64,000 bases of DNA from Methylovulum miyakonense HT12 (GTDB lineage: Bacteria > Pseudomonadota > Gammaproteobacteria > Methylococcales > Methylomonadaceae): positions 2,185,551 to 2,249,550 of the forward strand of contig NZ_KB913025.1 in NCBI RefSeq assembly GCF_000384075.1. The letters are read 5' to 3'. Each line of letters opens with the position of its first letter. Positions within the stretch are counted from its first letter, which is position 1. The notes under the pieces are model-generated. The model was given only the letters and a program-made list of their open reading frames with translations. It did not search any database and was not told where the DNA came from. The translations under genes were made by a program, and so were the position numbers. Shown here piece by piece: positions 19,452 through 29,269 of this stretch.

Positions 19452-19858
19452 GGACAATGCTCCAAATGGATAGGTTGAATGCGGAATCATCAAACCCGGA
19501 ACTTTAGGCCCAGTCCTTGCCGATTGCAATAAACTTGCCCTAAAACGTGGGCAAAGTGGGGCGGCGAGGAGGGGATGGATCTTTGCAGTCCTGCATTTGA
19601 AACGTAGTGGTCGTGGATAAAACCCCGCAAAAAATGTAAGCGTTGCAATTTAAGTACATACGCATTTTGCAGGGTTTTTATTCTTTACATGAGTTAGCGA
19701 TAATTTTTTAATAATTATCAATTAGTTATTTTTTTGCGTGATTGGTCTGCTTATTGCTGACGAGGGGTAGTGCGCGTTTACAACCCAGTGTCGGGCCGTT
19801 GCCTAGCCCGGACACAGATCATTTTACGATACCCATACCCCTAATTTAGGAGCAATCC
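19452..19858 (+). promoter_or_regulatory. Intergenic region with hairpin ahead of the RTX gene
   Basis: This 407-base gap separates divergent genes. At 19619-19678 AAAACCCCGCAAAA and TTTTGCAGGGTTTT form a stem with a long AT-rich loop and trailing T run, a terminator-like hairpin. From 19680 to 19750 the DNA is AT-rich and could hold the RTX promoter; I see no clear -35/-10 pair. A good ribosome site (AGGAG) lies 6-10 bases before the RTX ATG. Confidence 0.45.
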
Positions 19859-22800
19859 ATGTCCATCCCCTTTACCAAGTTATACCTTTCTTCCGCTGTC
19901 GCCAGTGCCACGGGTGGTTACCGCCTGTTGCCGCAAGTCGCGGGGGATTTTTTACCGACGGTGACATCGGTACCAGCCGCGCCTTGGGTAGCCGGGATAA
20001 GCGACCTGAACGGTGATTTAATCCCTGACCTCATTGTCGGCGCACCGGGCGATGATGATAAAGCCGTCGATGCCGGGCGTATTTTTATCACCTTTGGTAG
20101 AGCGACGGGCGGCACTACGGGGCAGTTAGGTGCTGACCTAAGTTCGGTTGAAATTATCATTGACGGTGAGAATGCGGGTGACCTTGCCGGGGCGGCGGTC
20201 GGGAGTGTCTCCGATTTGAACGGTGATGGTTTGGCGGAAATCCTGATTGGCGCACCGATGAGGGAAAATGGCACGAAAACCGATGCTGGCGCGGCGTATG
20301 TGGTTTGGGGCCAAGCGGTTGGTGGCACAGGGAAGGGTGTTGATTTGGGTGACCCTGCATCAGGTGCCGGTAATGGCAAAGGTTATATTATCAAAGGCGA
20401 AGCGGCGGGCGACCATGCCGGACAAACGCTCGCTGCGAGCAGTGATTTGAATGGCGACACCAAAGCGGAAATTCTGGTGGGTGCCGCGGGCAATGACGCA
20501 GGTGGCACCGATGCCGGGGCGGTTTATGTGGTGTGGGGGAAAGCCTCCGATGGCGCGGTTAACCTGAGCACCGTGGCGGCGGGCACGGGCGGCTTCCGTA
20601 TTATCGGCCAAAATGCCGGTGATGCGGCGGGCCAGGCCTTGGCGACGCTGGGCGACCTTAATGGCGATGGCAAGGCCGATATTCTGGTGGGGGCGATGGG
20701 CAACGATGCCGGTGGCTTGGATGCGGGTGCGGCGTATGTCGTGTTTGGCAAATCCACGGGCACACAAGTGGATTTGGATGCCATCGCCGCAGGCACAGGC
20801 GGTTTCCGGATTACCGGGTCGGCAGGGGAGAAAGCCGGTTCCGCCATCACAGGCCTGGGCGACATCAACGCTGACGGGCTTGCTGATCTGTTAGTTGGCG
20901 CATCAGGTTCAGGCAAGGCTTATGTGGTGTTCGGCAAGGCGGACACCACGGAAGTTTTGCTCAGCAATGTTGGCGCGGGCGTTGGCGGTTTTGCCATCAT
21001 ACCGGAGTTTGGCGGCGATCTAGCCCGTTTGTCGGTGGCTTCAGGCGGTGACTTCAACCGCGACGGCATTGCCGATATTGTCATCGGGGCGCCAACCAAC
21101 AACGAAGGCGGTGCCAATGCAGGTGCGGTCTATATTGTTTGGGGTGGCGGCACCAAGACGGTGGACTTGTCGCTAATCTCCCAAGGCATCGGCGGCGCCA
21201 AAATTGTCGGTTCGGCGGGTAGCCTGACGGGCAGTTCGGTAGCCGTATTGCCGGATATGAACGGCGACGGCACGCCCGATTTGCTGATCGGCAGTCCAGG
21301 TAGTGCCGGCGAATCTGTCAGTGTGGTGTTCGCGCCTACGAGCTGGCAGCCGGATAACAATATCTACGGCACTAACGCCGACGATATTATGGATGTCGGT
21401 TATGGCGGCTTGCATAAAATCGGAGCGGGTGATGATGCCATTTTAGGTTTGAACGGCAATGATAACATTCATGGTGGCGGCGGAAACGACAACATCGAAG
21501 GCAATGCGGGCATTGACACTTTGTACGGCGATGCGGGTAACGACACCTTGGATGGCGGGACGGGCAATGACACGCTGAATGGCGGTTTGGGCGATGACAC
21601 CTTTAAAGTGGATAGCCTTAGTGATGCCGTGCAGGAAACCAGCGGCGAAGGCACCGATACGGTTGTCGCCAGCCTGAGCGCTTACACGCTGGCGGCAAAT
21701 GTCGAGAACTTGCAATTGGCTGGCGTGGCCCTGACGGGGTTTGGCAACGGGCTGGACAACACCCTCACAGGTACTGCAAGCAACAACACCTTGGATGGCG
21801 GCTTGGGCGCTGACACTTTGGCGGGTGGTTTGGGCAATGATACCTATTGGGTGGACAATGTCGGCGATGTGGCCCAAGAAGCGTTGAACGCCGGATTGGA
21901 TACTGTGGTCGCCAGCATCGACTGGACATTAGGCGATAACCTTGAAAACCTGCAACTGGCCGGTGTTGCCCATACCGGCACTGGCAACACGCTGAACAAT
22001 ACCCTCACCGGGACTTCAGGGAATGACTCCTTAAATGGCGGCCTAGGCGCCGATACCCTGATAGGGGGCTTGGGTGATGATACTTTCTATGTTGACAATG
22101 CGTCGGATGTGACCCAGGAAGCGCTTGCCGCCGGAATTGACACGGCCATTGCCAGCGCCAATTACACCCTGGGCGTGAATGTTGAAAAGCTGCAATTGGT
22201 CGGCCCGGCTCTCTCTGGCACAGGCAATGGTTTGGATAACACCATCACGGGCACGGTTGGCAACAATACCCTGAATGGTGGCATAGGCGCAGACACGTTA
22301 ATCGGCGATGCGGGTAACGATACCTATTACATTGATAACCTGGGTGATGCCATCCAAGAAGTGGCGGGCAAAGGCAACGATACGGCTATCGCCAGTATAG
22401 ATAATTATCTGCTGGCGGCTAATGTCGAAAACCTACAATTAACCGGGTCGGCTTTAATTGGCAACGGAAACACGCTCAGAAATACCCTGACGGGAACCGC
22501 AGGAAACAACGTCCTGAACGGCGGGACAAATGCGGACAAGATGGTTGGCGGCTTGGGCGATGACAGTTATTGGGTCGACAATTTGGGTGACGTGGCACAG
22601 GAAGCGGTGGGTGAAGGCACCGATACCGTCATTACCCGGATTAACTACACTTTGGGGGCCAATGTCGAAAACCTGCAACTGAGCGGGGCGGCGCATATCG
22701 CCACGGGCAACGGCTTGGATAACACGCTCACCGGGTCGATAGGCAACGACACGCTAAAGGGTTTGGACGGCAATGATACCTTGGATGGCGGCAAAGGCGT

Positions 22801-25003
22801 TGACGTCATGGCGGGCGGGCTTGGCGATGATGTTTACATGGTCGACAATGTTGGCGATACCGTGCAGGAGCTGTTGGGCGAAGGCAATGACACCGTCTTT
22901 GCCAGTGTCAATTGGGTGGCTGGCGCGAATGTCGAGAATATTAAATTGACGGGCACGGCCCATGTCGTCACGGGTAACGAACTGAATAACAGCATCGTCG
23001 GCGGTTCCGGTAACGACACCCTTGATGGCGGGGCGGGTGATGACACCGAGCTGGGCGGCGATGGCAATGACGTGCTGATTTCCAAGGCAGGCATAGACAC
23101 GCTGGCGGGCGGTAGCGGCGATGACCGTTATGTGTTGAACGGCGGCCGTGCCCATATCGAAGATTTTCTGGGCCACGATACGGTTGACGCCAGCCAGTCA
23201 TTGGGGAATAGCAGCATAGATTTGACTAGCGGGCATTGCCATGTTGAAAACGAGGACAGCGACCTTGGCACGGGCGGGACAACCGTATTGCCTTTGGATG
23301 TGCAATTCCTGCAAGACCTTTCCGGTTCCTTTGGTGATGATATTGCCAATGTGCGCAACCTGATCCCTAGCATCGTTTCAGCGCTTCAGGCGGTGCAAGC
23401 CAATAGCGAGTTTGGCTCTTCCACTTTTGTCGATAAACCGATATCCCCCTTCGGCGCCCCTGGCGAGTGGGTTTACAACACTTTGTTGTCATTGACTACG
23501 GATGCCACGGCATTGACCAATGCGTATAGCAGCATGGTGATCAAAAACGGCATGGACGAACCCGAAGCCCAAATCGAGTCGCTGATGCAATTGGCTTTGC
23601 ATAGCGCGGAAGTGGGTTTCCGTACGGATTCGGCGCGTTTTGTCGTGTTGTTCACCGACGCGCCTTTCCATCAGGCTGGCGATGGCGCGGCGGCGGGCAT
23701 CACCACGCCTAATAACGGCGATGCAGTGATGGACGGCGGCGGCATCGGCGAAGATTATCCGTTCATCGCCCAACTCCAGGCGGCTTTGGTGGCCGCCAAC
23801 ATCATCCCGATTTTCGCTATCGCCAATGGCTATGACGCGGTGTATCAGAATTTGGTCACGCAATTGGGCAGGGGCACGGTTGTCACCCTGACCGCCGATA
23901 GCTCCAATGTCGTCGCGGCCATCACCGCTGGTTTGACATCCGCCACAACCACCAAAATCGAAGATGCGGTAGGTGGGGCGGGCAACGACGATATAGTCGG
24001 TAATGTCTACGACAATGTCTTGACAGGAAATGCAGGTAACGACGCATTAAACGGTGTGGCCGGACATGATCAATTGCTTGGTGGCCTGGGTGATGACACT
24101 TACACGGTCGATGATGCTGGTAGTGCCGTGGTTGAAAAAGGTGCGCAAGGTACCGATTTGGTGATGAGCTCCATTGATTACACCTTAGGGGCGAATGTTG
24201 AAAACCTGACCTTGACCGGAACCGGCAACATCAATGGTACCGGTAATGCACTTGCCAATATTATCAACGGCAACGCGGGCAACAATATCCTGACGGGGGG
24301 CAATGGCGCGGACACCCTAATCGGCAATGGCGGTGATGACATTTTTGTCGTCAACTTCACCGCAACGGGCAGGCTGGAAGATACGGTGACGGCAGGCCTA
24401 GGCAACGACACCCTAAAATTGGCGGGCAACAGCTATGTTTCCTTAACGGCCAAAACCTTAACCGTTGCCGCTAACTTTGAAAATTACGACATCTCCGGCA
24501 CTGGCATGTCCTTAATCAATGTCAACGGCACGGCAGTTGCCAATAACCTGACTGGCAATGATGCCAATAACATCCTGAAAGGCTTGGCGGGTATTGATAG
24601 CTTGATTGGCGGTGCGGGCGATGACGTGCTGGTCGGGGGATTGGATAGCGACACGCTCACAGGCGGCCTGGGTGCGGACAAATTTTGGTTTGAAAAAACG
24701 GTGGGCGTAAGCAACATTGACACCATCACCGATTTCACGACAGGCAGCGATATTTTGCAGTTCAGTAAGGCTGGCACCGGATTGGCGGCTTTGGGTGTTA
24801 TCGGGCAATTTAACGCCGCTGATACACGCTTTGAAGCCAATGCCACAGGGCTTGCTTCCACTGCGGGTGCCCGATTGGTTTACAACACCGGTACTGGCGA
24901 ATTGGCTTACGACAGTGACGGTAGCGGCGCCGTTGCCGCCATTGTTCTTGAAGTGTTGTCCGCCGCCCCAACTTTAGCGGCTAATGATATTTGGTTAGTT
25001 TAA
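19859..25003 (+). CDS. Giant RTX exoprotein with integrin-alpha-like and integrin-beta-like domains
   Basis: The 1714-residue protein has no Sec signal. Residues about 40-490 carry seven FG-GAP repeats with DLNGDG-type calcium loops (DLNGDLIPDLIVGAP, DLNGDGLAEILIGAP and so on), predicting a seven-bladed integrin-alpha-type propeller. About 515-1110 are tandem units of roughly 91 residues joining RTX nonapeptides (GGxGxDxLx) to a NVENLQL segment. About 1143-1370 match the integrin beta I-like domain: MIDAS D1153-L-S1155-G-S1157, ADMIDAS D1160-D1161, MDEPE (D1233, P1235, E1236) and FTDAPFH with D1267. More RTX repeats follow, then a C-terminal tail ending NDIWLV typical of type I secretion signals. 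RTX repeats imply calcium-dependent folding outside the cell. No cognate T1SS ABC/MFP pair is adjacent. Adhesion is the likely role, by inference. Confidence 0.9.
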   Translation: MSIPFTKLYLSSAVASATGGYRLLPQVAGDFLPTVTSVPAAPWVAGISDLNGDLIPDLIVGAPGDDDKAVDAGRIFITFGRATGGTTGQLGADLSSVEIIIDGENAGDLAGAAVGSVSDLNGDGLAEILIGAPMRENGTKTDAGAAYVVWGQAVGGTGKGVDLGDPASGAGNGKGYIIKGEAAGDHAGQTLAASSDLNGDTKAEILVGAAGNDAGGTDAGAVYVVWGKASDGAVNLSTVAAGTGGFRIIGQNAGDAAGQALATLGDLNGDGKADILVGAMGNDAGGLDAGAAYVVFGKSTGTQVDLDAIAAGTGGFRITGSAGEKAGSAITGLGDINADGLADLLVGASGSGKAYVVFGKADTTEVLLSNVGAGVGGFAIIPEFGGDLARLSVASGGDFNRDGIADIVIGAPTNNEGGANAGAVYIVWGGGTKTVDLSLISQGIGGAKIVGSAGSLTGSSVAVLPDMNGDGTPDLLIGSPGSAGESVSVVFAPTSWQPDNNIYGTNADDIMDVGYGGLHKIGAGDDAILGLNGNDNIHGGGGNDNIEGNAGIDTLYGDAGNDTLDGGTGNDTLNGGLGDDTFKVDSLSDAVQETSGEGTDTVVASLSAYTLAANVENLQLAGVALTGFGNGLDNTLTGTASNNTLDGGLGADTLAGGLGNDTYWVDNVGDVAQEALNAGLDTVVASIDWTLGDNLENLQLAGVAHTGTGNTLNNTLTGTSGNDSLNGGLGADTLIGGLGDDTFYVDNASDVTQEALAAGIDTAIASANYTLGVNVEKLQLVGPALSGTGNGLDNTITGTVGNNTLNGGIGADTLIGDAGNDTYYIDNLGDAIQEVAGKGNDTAIASIDNYLLAANVENLQLTGSALIGNGNTLRNTLTGTAGNNVLNGGTNADKMVGGLGDDSYWVDNLGDVAQEAVGEGTDTVITRINYTLGANVENLQLSGAAHIATGNGLDNTLTGSIGNDTLKGLDGNDTLDGGKGVDVMAGGLGDDVYMVDNVGDTVQELLGEGNDTVFASVNWVAGANVENIKLTGTAHVVTGNELNNSIVGGSGNDTLDGGAGDDTELGGDGNDVLISKAGIDTLAGGSGDDRYVLNGGRAHIEDFLGHDTVDASQSLGNSSIDLTSGHCHVENEDSDLGTGGTTVLPLDVQFLQDLSGSFGDDIANVRNLIPSIVSALQAVQANSEFGSSTFVDKPISPFGAPGEWVYNTLLSLTTDATALTNAYSSMVIKNGMDEPEAQIESLMQLALHSAEVGFRTDSARFVVLFTDAPFHQAGDGAAAGITTPNNGDAVMDGGGIGEDYPFIAQLQAALVAANIIPIFAIANGYDAVYQNLVTQLGRGTVVTLTADSSNVVAAITAGLTSATTTKIEDAVGGAGNDDIVGNVYDNVLTGNAGNDALNGVAGHDQLLGGLGDDTYTVDDAGSAVVEKGAQGTDLVMSSIDYTLGANVENLTLTGTGNINGTGNALANIINGNAGNNILTGGNGADTLIGNGGDDIFVVNFTATGRLEDTVTAGLGNDTLKLAGNSYVSLTAKTLTVAANFENYDISGTGMSLINVNGTAVANNLTGNDANNILKGLAGIDSLIGGAGDDVLVGGLDSDTLTGGLGADKFWFEKTVGVSNIDTITDFTTGSDILQFSKAGTGLAALGVIGQFNAADTRFEANATGLASTAGARLVYNTGTGELAYDSDGSGAVAAIVLEVLSAAPTLAANDIWLV

Positions 25004-25048
25004 GTTAAATTTACCGGCTTATCTCAAGATAGCCAGCCACAAAAAATT

Positions 25049-25078
25049 AAAAGGGGGGACATTGTCCCCCCTTTTTTG
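25049..25078 (+). terminator. Rho-independent terminator after the RTX gene
   Basis: AAGGGGGGAC and GTCCCCCCTT form a perfect 10-bp stem with a 3-base loop, followed by a T run. It serves the RTX gene and, read the other way, lies beyond the end of the convergent monohaem gene. Confidence 0.9.
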
Positions 25079-25085
25079 TTGGTGA

Positions 25086-26405
25086 TTATTTTGCTTTGCT
25101 GCTTCCGGTTGGAATCAGGTTGTTGATGATGTGGCTGACATCCAGTGGCGCGCTTGGGTCGTAACCGTGGCAAGTAAAGCAATTATTGCCTTGATCTTGG
25201 AAAAAAGTTTCCATCGTCATATTGGATAACTCCAAGGAACCGCGTTGTGCGTTAGGTGCCGTTGAGCTAACCCCGCCATTAGTCCACAAACCGCCGACCA
25301 AGAAATAATTCTTAAGCACAGCCAAAGGGTTGGACGTTGGCAGTTGGGTGATCATGCCAGCCGGGCCGACCAATTGCGCGTTCAGCATGTCAATGTTCGC
25401 GCGGTTGGTGTCGTTATTATTGCCATTGGTCATGGAACCAGGATCGGTGCCGTCACTGTAAACGCGGCAAGCTTCATTAGGGGTGCCTTTGACGCCTTGG
25501 GGTTTGACGCCGGTATTGAAACTGCATTGTGGCTGGGCGGCGGCGCATTGTTGCGGTGTTTGGTTAACTAAACAGGCGGCGCAACTGGCGCTGGTGAACG
25601 ACCAGCCTTCGCTGGGCGTGCTTTGAGGGTGGGTGCAATCTGGCGCGTTGCTTTTATGTTCAAAAGTCGCCCAGACAAATTCAGGATGGTTGGCGGTGTT
25701 GATGACCAAATGGATCCCGACCAAACCTAAGTTCAGCGGTTGTTTGGAGATGGCGGGAACCGTCGCCGTGATCGTGTAATAGCTAGGATCAGCCGTAGCG
25801 AGTATGCGCCACGAGGTTTTTATTTCGACGGTATTGGGTTGGAAGCCTTGGCTGGTGGCTTGGCATTCCGTGTTGTTATACCAGACGTTGTACAGCACGA
25901 CATTGCCCGCTTGGTCATATAGCGCTTCACCAGTGGCTTGGGTAATCTCTTCAGGCAGTACCGGGTCGAAAGTGCCTGAATCCGTTTTCAGGGTACGGAT
26001 AAAAAGGGCTTTGCCAATGTTGGCCCTATTTTTTACGGCGGATAACTTCGGTTTGCTGCATTGGTTTTTTAGGTTAGGCAAATACAGGTTCAACGCTTCA
26101 AACGCCCTCTCGCCAGAACCTGATGCAGCGGGTTGCATCAGGGACAAAAACCATTGGTAAGAAAACTGGTAAAACTGGCAATTGGTTTCGCTGGCCACCG
26201 GTACGCCGTTACCAATTTCTGTTGGCGGTTGGTTGCTTGGGCTCAACCAAGTTGGGCTGGCGATACACGCAGAAAAAGGCAGGGTAACCCCCAAACCCTT
26301 AGTGGCTGGCTGGGGCTTAGGCTGTTCGGCTTGCGCCAGTATTGGCGCAACGCCCAGAATACTAAACAGTAAAATCAGGCTACTACGCGTAACAGGTTGC
26401 ATCAT
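25086..26405 (-). CDS. Exported protein with a single c-type haem motif, family unknown
   Basis: The 439-residue protein starts at ATG 26405 with GGAG six bases upstream and a signal peptide (MMQPVTRSSLILLFSILGVA, then A-Q-A). One CXXCH motif (NNCFTCHGYDPSAP) lies near the C-terminus, so one covalent haem c is expected in the periplasm. Several other cysteines, including CAACL and QCAAAQPQC, could form disulfides. I do not recognise the central 350 residues. A possible redox or sensor role is not demonstrable. Its neighbours give no pathway clue. Confidence 0.7.
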   Translation of the reverse strand: MMQPVTRSSLILLFSILGVAPILAQAEQPKPQPATKGLGVTLPFSACIASPTWLSPSNQPPTEIGNGVPVASETNCQFYQFSYQWFLSLMQPAASGSGERAFEALNLYLPNLKNQCSKPKLSAVKNRANIGKALFIRTLKTDSGTFDPVLPEEITQATGEALYDQAGNVVLYNVWYNNTECQATSQGFQPNTVEIKTSWRILATADPSYYTITATVPAISKQPLNLGLVGIHLVINTANHPEFVWATFEHKSNAPDCTHPQSTPSEGWSFTSASCAACLVNQTPQQCAAAQPQCSFNTGVKPQGVKGTPNEACRVYSDGTDPGSMTNGNNNDTNRANIDMLNAQLVGPAGMITQLPTSNPLAVLKNYFLVGGLWTNGGVSSTAPNAQRGSLELSNMTMETFFQDQGNNCFTCHGYDPSAPLDVSHIINNLIPTGSSKAK

Positions 26406-26844
26406 GGAATTCTCCAGGTATGGATGTCGGTTATAACTTCTTATCCAATCGGCCCATCGGATGTAGCCACACCAACATAGATAATGATGGCACGACCTCA
26501 TTGAAATAATGGTTAGCGCTTCATGAAAAAAAGAGGTTAACTATTTTGTTATAGGGAATGCTAAGGCATTGGCCGCCATAAAAACGGCTTCGCCCGGATT
26601 TACGGTTAAAGCACCACAACCGCTTTTGGATGGTAGCAGATCAACTATCTGAAAAATATTAGCTTTTACCAGGTAATGTGTTGATTATTACCTAATTGTC
26701 AGGAATCTGACCTAATCCGGTAGGTGGATATGTCCGTTTGAACGGGTTTGTTACCTGATGCCTAACGTTTCAGGCACCTAAAAATTAGTTGGGGGTATTG
26801 GTAAAAAAATGTCCCATAAGAATTTTTTACCGAATGATCCCCCT
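26406..26844. other. 439-base intergenic region with candidate hairpin
   Basis: No open frame with coding character is seen. Near the end (26800-26831) GGTAAAAAAAT and ATTTTTTACC form an imperfect stem enclosed by GGGGG (26791-26795) and CCCCC (26839-26843), directly after the PAP2 stop codon, so it may end PAP2 transcription. The remainder is AT-rich and likely holds the promoter of the minus-strand monohaem gene. Confidence 0.4.
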
Positions 26845-27534
26845 TCATTGCTTTCCAACATTTTCAAGACGGATGCTTTGGGCCACTGCACCGCCCCCCA
26901 AAGCCCAGGCTGCCCCTATCGCCCATCCGGCCAGGACATCACTCGGCCAATGGACACCAAGATAAATCCTGCTCAGGCCGACCAATCCGGTCAGGATAAT
27001 GGCGATGGCCATCACATAAAGCTTTAAGGCAACTCCTGGAACCAGGCGCGTGATTAGGGCGCCCAGGGTCAAGTAAACTACGGCGGAAAGCATGGCGTGG
27101 CCACTGGGGAAACTGGCGGTATGGACATACAATCCGTCAGGCATAAGGTTCGGGCGGGAGCGGTTGAATACATCCTTCAATATACTGACCGCGAAGGTGC
27201 CACCGCATGTCGAAACCAGCATAAACAGCGCGAAAAAGCGTTGGCCTATCAAGAGGAGAAAAACCGTGGTTATCAGCACAACAAGCCCTAAAACCGCAGG
27301 GCTACCCAGTGCGGTAATGTCGCGGGCATAGTCTTCGAGCCATATTGGCCCGAGTGGATTAGTGGGGTCTCCTGCGGCGCGGAACCACATGAGGATCATC
27401 AAATCAATTTTCCCCGTATCACCTTCAACAACTTCCCCGGCGATTTTGATAAAAAACAACAAAGCGGACGTGGCCGTGGCAATCATAGCCAAAACCCCAA
27501 GTGCCGGCCAATTTCTGAGATTTAACATTACCAT
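26845..27534 (-). CDS. PAP2-family membrane phosphatase
   Basis: PAP2 enzymes remove phosphate from lipid phosphates such as phosphatidate, PGP or undecaprenyl pyrophosphate at the outer face of the inner membrane. The three catalytic motifs are visible: KDVFNRSRPN, PSGHAMLS and SRIYLGVHWPSDVLAG, with several hydrophobic segments around them. I start at the ATG at 27534 (MVMLNLRNWP), giving 229 residues; ATG 27528 is equally possible, while the TTG at 27573 is not convincing. The exact lipid substrate is not evident. Confidence 0.87.
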   Translation of the reverse strand: MVMLNLRNWPALGVLAMIATATSALLFFIKIAGEVVEGDTGKIDLMILMWFRAAGDPTNPLGPIWLEDYARDITALGSPAVLGLVVLITTVFLLLIGQRFFALFMLVSTCGGTFAVSILKDVFNRSRPNLMPDGLYVHTASFPSGHAMLSAVVYLTLGALITRLVPGVALKLYVMAIAIILTGLVGLSRIYLGVHWPSDVLAGWAIGAAWALGGGAVAQSIRLENVGKQ

Positions 27535-27749
27535 TGTTGCTGAACCCTTATCATTTGGCCTAATATTACTCAACTCCGAGGTCGGTTTTTACCCATGATC
27601 GATGTAGGTATCCCATTGGTTAACAAGGGGTTACAGGGTTGTTATGGCATGGACAAACAACTCGGACATAAAATCGAATAATATCAATAAGGTATTTTAG
27701 AAACCCTAAAGCCGGACTCTCTGCAATAAAAAGTCCGGCTGAATCAATA

Positions 27750-29267
27750 TCAATTTTCAGAAACGTGCGCTGCTTTGCGTTCTTCGGTTTTACCTATGGT
27801 CAATAAATCCCAAATCAATAAAACCAAACCAGCAAACGTTATCGCGCCAAAAAACCAACGCCAGACCATTGCGGCTTGAAATGACGGGTGGTTTTGCGCG
27901 GTAAAATAACCGCTCCAGGTCGAGCCTTCCACCGCCCGTTCGATGAAGGATTGTTCGTAACCGGCGATCAACAGCGCAATCGTCATGCCGAGCACGCCGC
28001 CATTGAGCAACCCCAACGCCCATTTCCAGCGCCAGCCGTTTTTAATGCCTTCGCTCATCCAGACATTGCCGCGCCAGTGTTGGATGGCCAGATAAAAGAA
28101 CGCGATGTTAATCGTTGCGTAAGCCCCGAAGAATGCCAGATGCCCATGTGAAGCCGACCATTGCGTGCCGTGGGTGTACAGGTTGATTTGCGGCAGCGTG
28201 TGCATGAAGCCCCACACGCCAGCGCCGAAAAAGTTGCCGAACGCCTGCGCGATGATCCATGCCAAAGCCGGATGGTTACCGCTTTTAAAAGCGTGGGTTC
28301 CGGCATCGTAAACGGCATGCACCACCATCGCGACCAACGGAATCGGTTCCAGAGCCGAGAAAAAGCCGCCGATGGTTAGCCAGTATTCAGGCGTGCCTAT
28401 CCAGAAATAATGATGGCCCAGCCCTAAAATACCCGAGCCGAACATCAGCGCAACTTCGATATACAGCCAGGTTTGTACGATTTTGCGTTTGACGCCGAGC
28501 AGTTTCATCAACGACCACGCCATGATGACGCCGACCAGCACTTCCCAGGTCGCTTCCACCCATAAATGGATCACCCACCACCACCAGTACTGGTCGTGGG
28601 TGATATTGGTCATATAAAACATCCCGGCGGTATAAAGGCCCGCCAAGGCGACCAAGTCCAACGTCAATACCCCGGCGATACCCGACCATTGGCCTTTACT
28701 AAAGGTGGCGACGACGTTGTAAAAAAATACCAGCATCACGGCGACAATGCCGATGTCCGCCCAGCGTGGCGCTTCGATATACTCGCGGCCTTCGTTGATG
28801 AACCACAGGCTAGAATCTTTTCCGGGGCCAATCTGCACTAACAGATAAACCAGCACCACCAATGTCACCGCACCCGTCAGTACCCAAAACGCGATATTGC
28901 CGAGCTTCAGGCCAACGATTTCCGTGCCGCTTTCATCTTCCAAAAGCCAGTAGACACAGCCGATAAAGCCGTACAGCATCCAAACCACCATCGCGTTGAT
29001 ATGCACCATGCGGTTGACGCTGAAATCCAGAAAACCATACAAAAAATTAGGGAAGATAAACTGTGTCGCCGCCAACATGCCGAACAGGATTTGCGCAAAA
29101 AACAAAATCACGGCGACGGTAAAGTAGTTGACCGCCAGTTTTTGCCCATCGCTTAGGTGGGTGCTGTCCAGAGCCACCCAGGTTTTGAAATCGTTGGCGC
29201 AATTTTGCGCCTTACCCAATAAAGCGGTTGCCTTTTGCATGATGCCTGTTGTGTCCGTCGTATCCAT
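27750..29267 (-). CDS. norB: Nitric oxide reductase catalytic subunit NorB
   Basis: NorB is the haem-copper-oxidase-fold subunit that reduces NO to N2O with a haem b3/FeB centre. The 505-residue protein has about 12 membrane segments and the family markers FSVNRMVHINAMVVWML (haem ligand His), DQYWWWWVIHLWVEATWEV (NorB-type His and Glu of the FeB site), GHHYFWIGTPEYW and HGHLAFFGAY. An N-terminal extension of about 45 residues precedes the usual start. It begins two bases after norC. No norQ or norD maturation gene follows. Confidence 0.92.
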   Translation of the reverse strand: MDTTDTTGIMQKATALLGKAQNCANDFKTWVALDSTHLSDGQKLAVNYFTVAVILFFAQILFGMLAATQFIFPNFLYGFLDFSVNRMVHINAMVVWMLYGFIGCVYWLLEDESGTEIVGLKLGNIAFWVLTGAVTLVVLVYLLVQIGPGKDSSLWFINEGREYIEAPRWADIGIVAVMLVFFYNVVATFSKGQWSGIAGVLTLDLVALAGLYTAGMFYMTNITHDQYWWWWVIHLWVEATWEVLVGVIMAWSLMKLLGVKRKIVQTWLYIEVALMFGSGILGLGHHYFWIGTPEYWLTIGGFFSALEPIPLVAMVVHAVYDAGTHAFKSGNHPALAWIIAQAFGNFFGAGVWGFMHTLPQINLYTHGTQWSASHGHLAFFGAYATINIAFFYLAIQHWRGNVWMSEGIKNGWRWKWALGLLNGGVLGMTIALLIAGYEQSFIERAVEGSTWSGYFTAQNHPSFQAAMVWRWFFGAITFAGLVLLIWDLLTIGKTEERKAAHVSEN

Positions 29268-29269
29268 GC

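Noticed and set aside
19918-24861. Several long minus-strand frames across the RTX gene
   Set aside because: They are antisense shadows of a repetitive GC-biased gene with no start sites or domain features.
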